Source of the DNA: Proteus sp. FME41
Lineage (GTDB): Bacteria > Pseudomonadota > Gammaproteobacteria > Enterobacterales > Enterobacteriaceae
Length of the DNA: 62,794 nt
Assembly (NCBI RefSeq): GCF_014897315.1
Contig: NZ_JABUYL010000019.1
Coordinates: forward strand, 1-62,794
Direction of reading: 5' to 3'
A program made the translations under genes and the position numbers. Below, piece after piece: positions 59,845-62,794 of this stretch. Positions within the stretch are counted from its first letter, which is position 1. Each line of letters begins with the position of its first letter. Below the pieces are notes generated by a model. That model saw only the letters and a list, made by a program, of their open reading frames with translations. It ran no database searches and was not told the origin of the DNA.

Positions 59845-59877
59845 ATGCGATGATCTCATTATGCAAGATCATCGCAT
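59845..59877. terminator. Perfect 12-bp stem between ubiF and fghA
   Basis: ATGCGATGATCT and its exact complement flank a 9-base loop between convergent ubiF and fghA, ending 5 bases before the fghA stop. There is no T-run on either strand, so it may block RNA 3' decay more than terminate. Confidence 0.65.
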
Positions 59878-59882
59878 GATCG

Positions 59883-60713
59883 TTAAGCGTTTAAATGTTT
59901 GGCATGAAAAGCAATATGCTCACCAATAAAACTCGCCACAAAATAGTAACTGTGATCATACCCTTGATGTAAATTTAACTGATAAGGAAACTGTTTTTTA
60001 TCACAGGCTTGCGCAAATAATTCAGGTTTAAGCTGCTCTTGATAAAAGGGATCATCTAACCCTACATCAACACGCATCGGTAATGCACTTTCTGCACTGT
60101 TGATCAATGCAATGGCATCATACTGTTGCCATTGTGTCGTATCATCTCCTAAATAAGCCTTAAACGCCTTTTGCCCCCAAGGAACAAGTGATGGTGCGAC
60201 TATGGGTGAAAATGCGGATACACTGCTATAGCGCGCCGAATTTCGTAAAGCTATGGACAATGCACCATGCCCCCCCATTGAATGCCCACTAATTGCACGC
60301 TGATTAGTGACTGGAAAATTTGCTTCAATCAATGCAGGAAGCTCATCAACAATATAGTCATACATCTTGTAATGGGTATTCCAAGGAGATTGCGTGGCAT
60401 TAAGATAAAATCCAGCACCTTGCCCTAAATCATAAGCACTATCATCAGCGACATTTTCACCACGAGGACTGGTATCTGGCACAACTAAAATAATGCTATG
60501 TTGTGCCGCAAATTGTTGAGCACCAGCTTTAGTAATAAAATTTTGTTCGTTACAAGTTAAACCCGATAACCAATATAAAACAGGGTAATTTTGCCCTTCC
60601 TCCATAGGCGGAAGATAGAGGGCAAATTTCATCTCACAATTAAGTGTCTTTGATGTATGTTGATAAACATCCTGCCAACCACCAAAACAGGCATGGCGTT
60701 CAATCCTTTCCAT
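59883..60713 (-). CDS. fghA: S-formylglutathione hydrolase
   Basis: This is the second step of glutathione-dependent formaldehyde oxidation: it hydrolyses S-formylglutathione to formate. The 276-residue esterase-D fold has YWLSGLTCNEQNF, PDTSPRGENV, the nucleophile elbow ISGHSMGGHGAL and the His in GYDHSYYF. ATG 60713 has AAAGGAG upstream and matches the E. coli FrmB start; the frame extends 13 codons further, which I reject. It follows frmA by about 50 bases. Confidence 0.95.
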   Translation of the reverse strand: MERIERHACFGGWQDVYQHTSKTLNCEMKFALYLPPMEEGQNYPVLYWLSGLTCNEQNFITKAGAQQFAAQHSIILVVPDTSPRGENVADDSAYDLGQGAGFYLNATQSPWNTHYKMYDYIVDELPALIEANFPVTNQRAISGHSMGGHGALSIALRNSARYSSVSAFSPIVAPSLVPWGQKAFKAYLGDDTTQWQQYDAIALINSAESALPMRVDVGLDDPFYQEQLKPELFAQACDKKQFPYQLNLHQGYDHSYYFVASFIGEHIAFHAKHLNA

Positions 60714-60766
60714 TTTGACTCCTTTAAAAACAAAGACAAACCTATGAGGCATAGGCTTGAGGATGA

Positions 60767-61894
<1,128 letters not shown>

Positions 61895-61897
61895 TTA

Positions 61898-62173
61898 TTA
61901 ACGCAGGTAAGTGCGGATAAGTGAGATGGCATCATCAACGGAGTTTTTTTGATCTTCAGGAGAAGCGACGGCATCCATAAGACCTTCACGCAAATGACTT
62001 TCGAGCACTCCCGCCATAAGGCCATTGATAGCACCTCGAATGGCGGCAATTTGTTGTAATACCTGACCACATTCGTTTTCATTTTCAAGAGCAGTTTCTA
62101 ATGCAAGAAGTTGCCCTTTAATTTTTCTTACACGTGTTAATGCGGCTTTTTTTTCTGCTGGGGTGTGTGGCAT
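61898..62173 (-). CDS. frmR: Formaldehyde-sensing repressor FrmR (CsoR/RcnR family)
   Basis: The 91-residue all-helical repressor keeps the FrmR sensor residues: Pro2 after Met removal, Cys35 in NENECGQVL and His60 in LESHLRE. Formaldehyde cross-links Pro2 and Cys35 of neighbouring subunits, which frees the promoter. First gene of the operon; a clear dyad lies between its promoter and its ribosome-binding site (AAGGA). Confidence 0.95.
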   Translation of the reverse strand: MPHTPAEKKAALTRVRKIKGQLLALETALENENECGQVLQQIAAIRGAINGLMAGVLESHLREGLMDAVASPEDQKNSVDDAISLIRTYLR

Positions 62174-62188
62174 ACATAATCCTTAATT

Positions 62189-62210
62189 ATACTATAGGGG
62201 AGTATAGTAT
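62189..62210 (-). promoter_or_regulatory. FrmR operator
   Basis: An 8-bp inverted repeat ATACTATA / TATAGTAT flanks a G-rich centre GGGGAG, 16 bases upstream of the frmR ATG. A/T arms around a G/C-tract are the CsoR/RcnR/FrmR type of operator. Assigned to FrmR by position and symmetry. Confidence 0.88.
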
Positions 62211-62351
62211 TTGAATGAATACATGTACAGAAAGATCAAAAGAACTTAGAAAAGGAAAGATAAAATTAAAAAAGTGTGATTTTAAAAGATGATGTTTTAA
62301 CTATAGAAAGGATAAGAAGAGAGATTAGATAAGATTGAGAAGGGATAAAAA

Positions 62352-62378
62352 CAAAAAAGACCCGCATTTGCGAGTCTT
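62352..62378 (-). terminator. Terminator of the tRNA operon
   Basis: An AAGACTCGCA/TGCGGGTCTT stem (one mismatch) is followed on the minus strand by six T, about 40 bases past the tRNA-Leu 3' end. Confidence 0.88.
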
Positions 62379-62414
62379 ATTCGTTGATTTCGTGATAAAC
62401 ACGTTAATAATCAA

Positions 62415-62499
62415 TGGTGCGGAAGGCGAGACTTGAACTCGCACACCTTGCGGCGCCAGAACCTAAATCTGGTGCGTCTACCAATTTCGCCACTCCCGC
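62415..62499 (-). tRNA. leuW: tRNA-Leu (anticodon TAG)
   Basis: An 85-base class II tRNA starts GCGGGAGTGGCGAAATTGG and ends in CCA encoded in DNA. The anticodon loop TTTAGGT gives TAG, read as leucine, matching E. coli leuW. The long variable arm typical of tRNA-Leu is present, and the acceptor and T-arms pair well. Confidence 0.97.
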
Positions 62500-62510
62500 A
62501 TACAACGTTT

Positions 62511-62536
62511 AGAAAAAAAGACTCTCATAAGAGTCT
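62511..62536 (-). terminator. Terminator-like hairpin between tRNA-Gln and tRNA-Leu
   Basis: AGACTCT/AGAGTCT with a 4-base loop is followed on the minus strand by seven T. It lies in the middle of the tRNA array, where it would partly stop the transcript before tRNA-Leu, or be cut by RNases during processing. Confidence 0.7.
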
Positions 62537-62549
62537 CTCTTTCAAAATA

Positions 62550-62624
62550 TGGCTGGGATACCAGGATTCGAACCTGGGAATGCCAGGATCAAAACCTGGT
62601 GCCTTACCGCTTGGCGATATCCCA
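62550..62624 (-). tRNA. tRNA-Gln (anticodon TTG)
   Basis: A 75-base tRNA starts TGGGATATCGCCAAGCGG and ends in CCA. The anticodon loop TTTTGAT gives TTG, glutamine. It is identical over the visible 54 bases to the partial copy at the window end. Confidence 0.97.
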
Positions 62625-62629
62625 AAAAA

Positions 62630-62706
62630 TGGTGGCTATGACGGGATTCGAACCTGTGACCCCAACATTATGAGTGTTGTGCTCTAACCAGCTGAGCTAC
62701 ATAGCC
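62630..62706 (-). tRNA. tRNA-Met, elongator (anticodon CAT)
   Basis: A 77-base tRNA starts GGCTATGTAGCTCAGCTGG and ends in ACCA. The anticodon loop CTCATAA gives CAT. The first base pair G-C and the D-arm match elongator tRNA-Met (E. coli metT/metU), not the initiator. Confidence 0.96.
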
Positions 62707-62740
62707 ATATTGAATCTAGCATATCTTTCTTTTAAGAAGA

Positions 62741-62794
62741 TGGCTGGGATACCAGGATTCGAACCTGGGAATGCCAGGATCAAAACCTGGTGCC
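62741..62794 (-). tRNA. tRNA-Gln (anticodon TTG), cut by the window end
   Basis: The 3' 54 bases of a tRNA are the same as those of the tRNA-Gln at 62550-62624, including the anticodon loop and CCA. The 5' end lies outside the window, so the array continues to the right. Confidence 0.93.

Noticed and set aside
62433..62687. A reading frame across the tRNA genes
   Set aside because: It is antisense to three tRNA genes and has no protein-like features.

Overview
The window reads as a chromosomal segment of an AT-rich enterobacterium of the Morganellaceae, most likely Proteus. The basis is near-continuous similarity to Escherichia coli housekeeping proteins, E. coli-like gene neighbourhoods, and an scsABCD-type thiol-redox cluster of the kind characterised in Proteus mirabilis. 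No phage, insertion sequence, CRISPR array or integrase was seen. The species call is inference from sequence reading; no database was searched.

Layout. (1) Positions 1-7260: the end of an rRNA operon (last bases of 23S, 5S rRNA, terminator), then yfiM, pssA, patZ and tapT on the minus strand and yfiF on the plus strand. This matches the E. coli rrnG-side neighbourhood, except that trxC is absent between tapT and yfiF. (2) 7281-12422: the emrRAB multidrug efflux operon and an intact YgaY-type MFS transporter. (3) 12581-19735: a ynb-like lipid module (CDP-alcohol phosphotransferase family protein, alpha/beta hydrolase fused to a methyltransferase, PAP2 fused to a dual-specificity phosphatase, small membrane protein) without ynbB, followed by a Fur-controlled TonB-dependent haem-type receptor. 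(4) 19825-28348: a small membrane protein, the proVWX glycine betaine importer and nrdHIEF, the class Ib ribonucleotide reductase, with a Fur box and paired NrdR boxes upstream. (5) 28631-38492: ogt-like methyltransferase, cspE, crcB, lipA, lipB, ybeD, then the cell-elongation cluster dacA, rlpA, rodA, mrdA, rlmH, rsfS. (6) 38493-47087 and gltI: a YbgA-domain gene with a structured upstream region sits between rsfS and nadD, followed by holA, lptE, leuS and the gltIJKL glutamate/aspartate importer. (7) 48466-52214: scsABCD, convergent with an unrecognised protein built from a tandem duplication. (8) 52981-59838: lnt, ybeX, ybeY, ybeZ, miaB and ubiF. (9) 59883-62794: the frmR-frmA-fghA formaldehyde operon with a clear operator, then a tRNA array (Gln partial, Met, Gln, Leu) transcribed leftward.

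How the genes work together. Much of the window is envelope biology: phospholipid synthesis (pssA), a possible phospholipid-modifying module (ynb), peptidoglycan elongation (mrdA, rodA, dacA, rlpA), LPS assembly (lptE), lipoprotein acylation (lnt) and periplasmic disulfide chemistry (scs). A second group is translation and RNA modification: rRNA, tRNAs, leuS, miaB, tapT, rlmH, rsfS, ybeY, yfiF. The rest covers stress and metal responses: emr, proU, nrdHIEF, frm, cspE, crcB and the Fur-boxed receptor.

The parts least explained by known biology are the ynb-like module, whose putative lipid synthase lacks two of four canonical aspartates; the duplicated-domain protein at 52223-52909; the YbgA-domain gene with its foldable leader; and several perfect dyads in intergenic regions, notably between emrR and emrA and between the ynbC- and ynbD-like genes.
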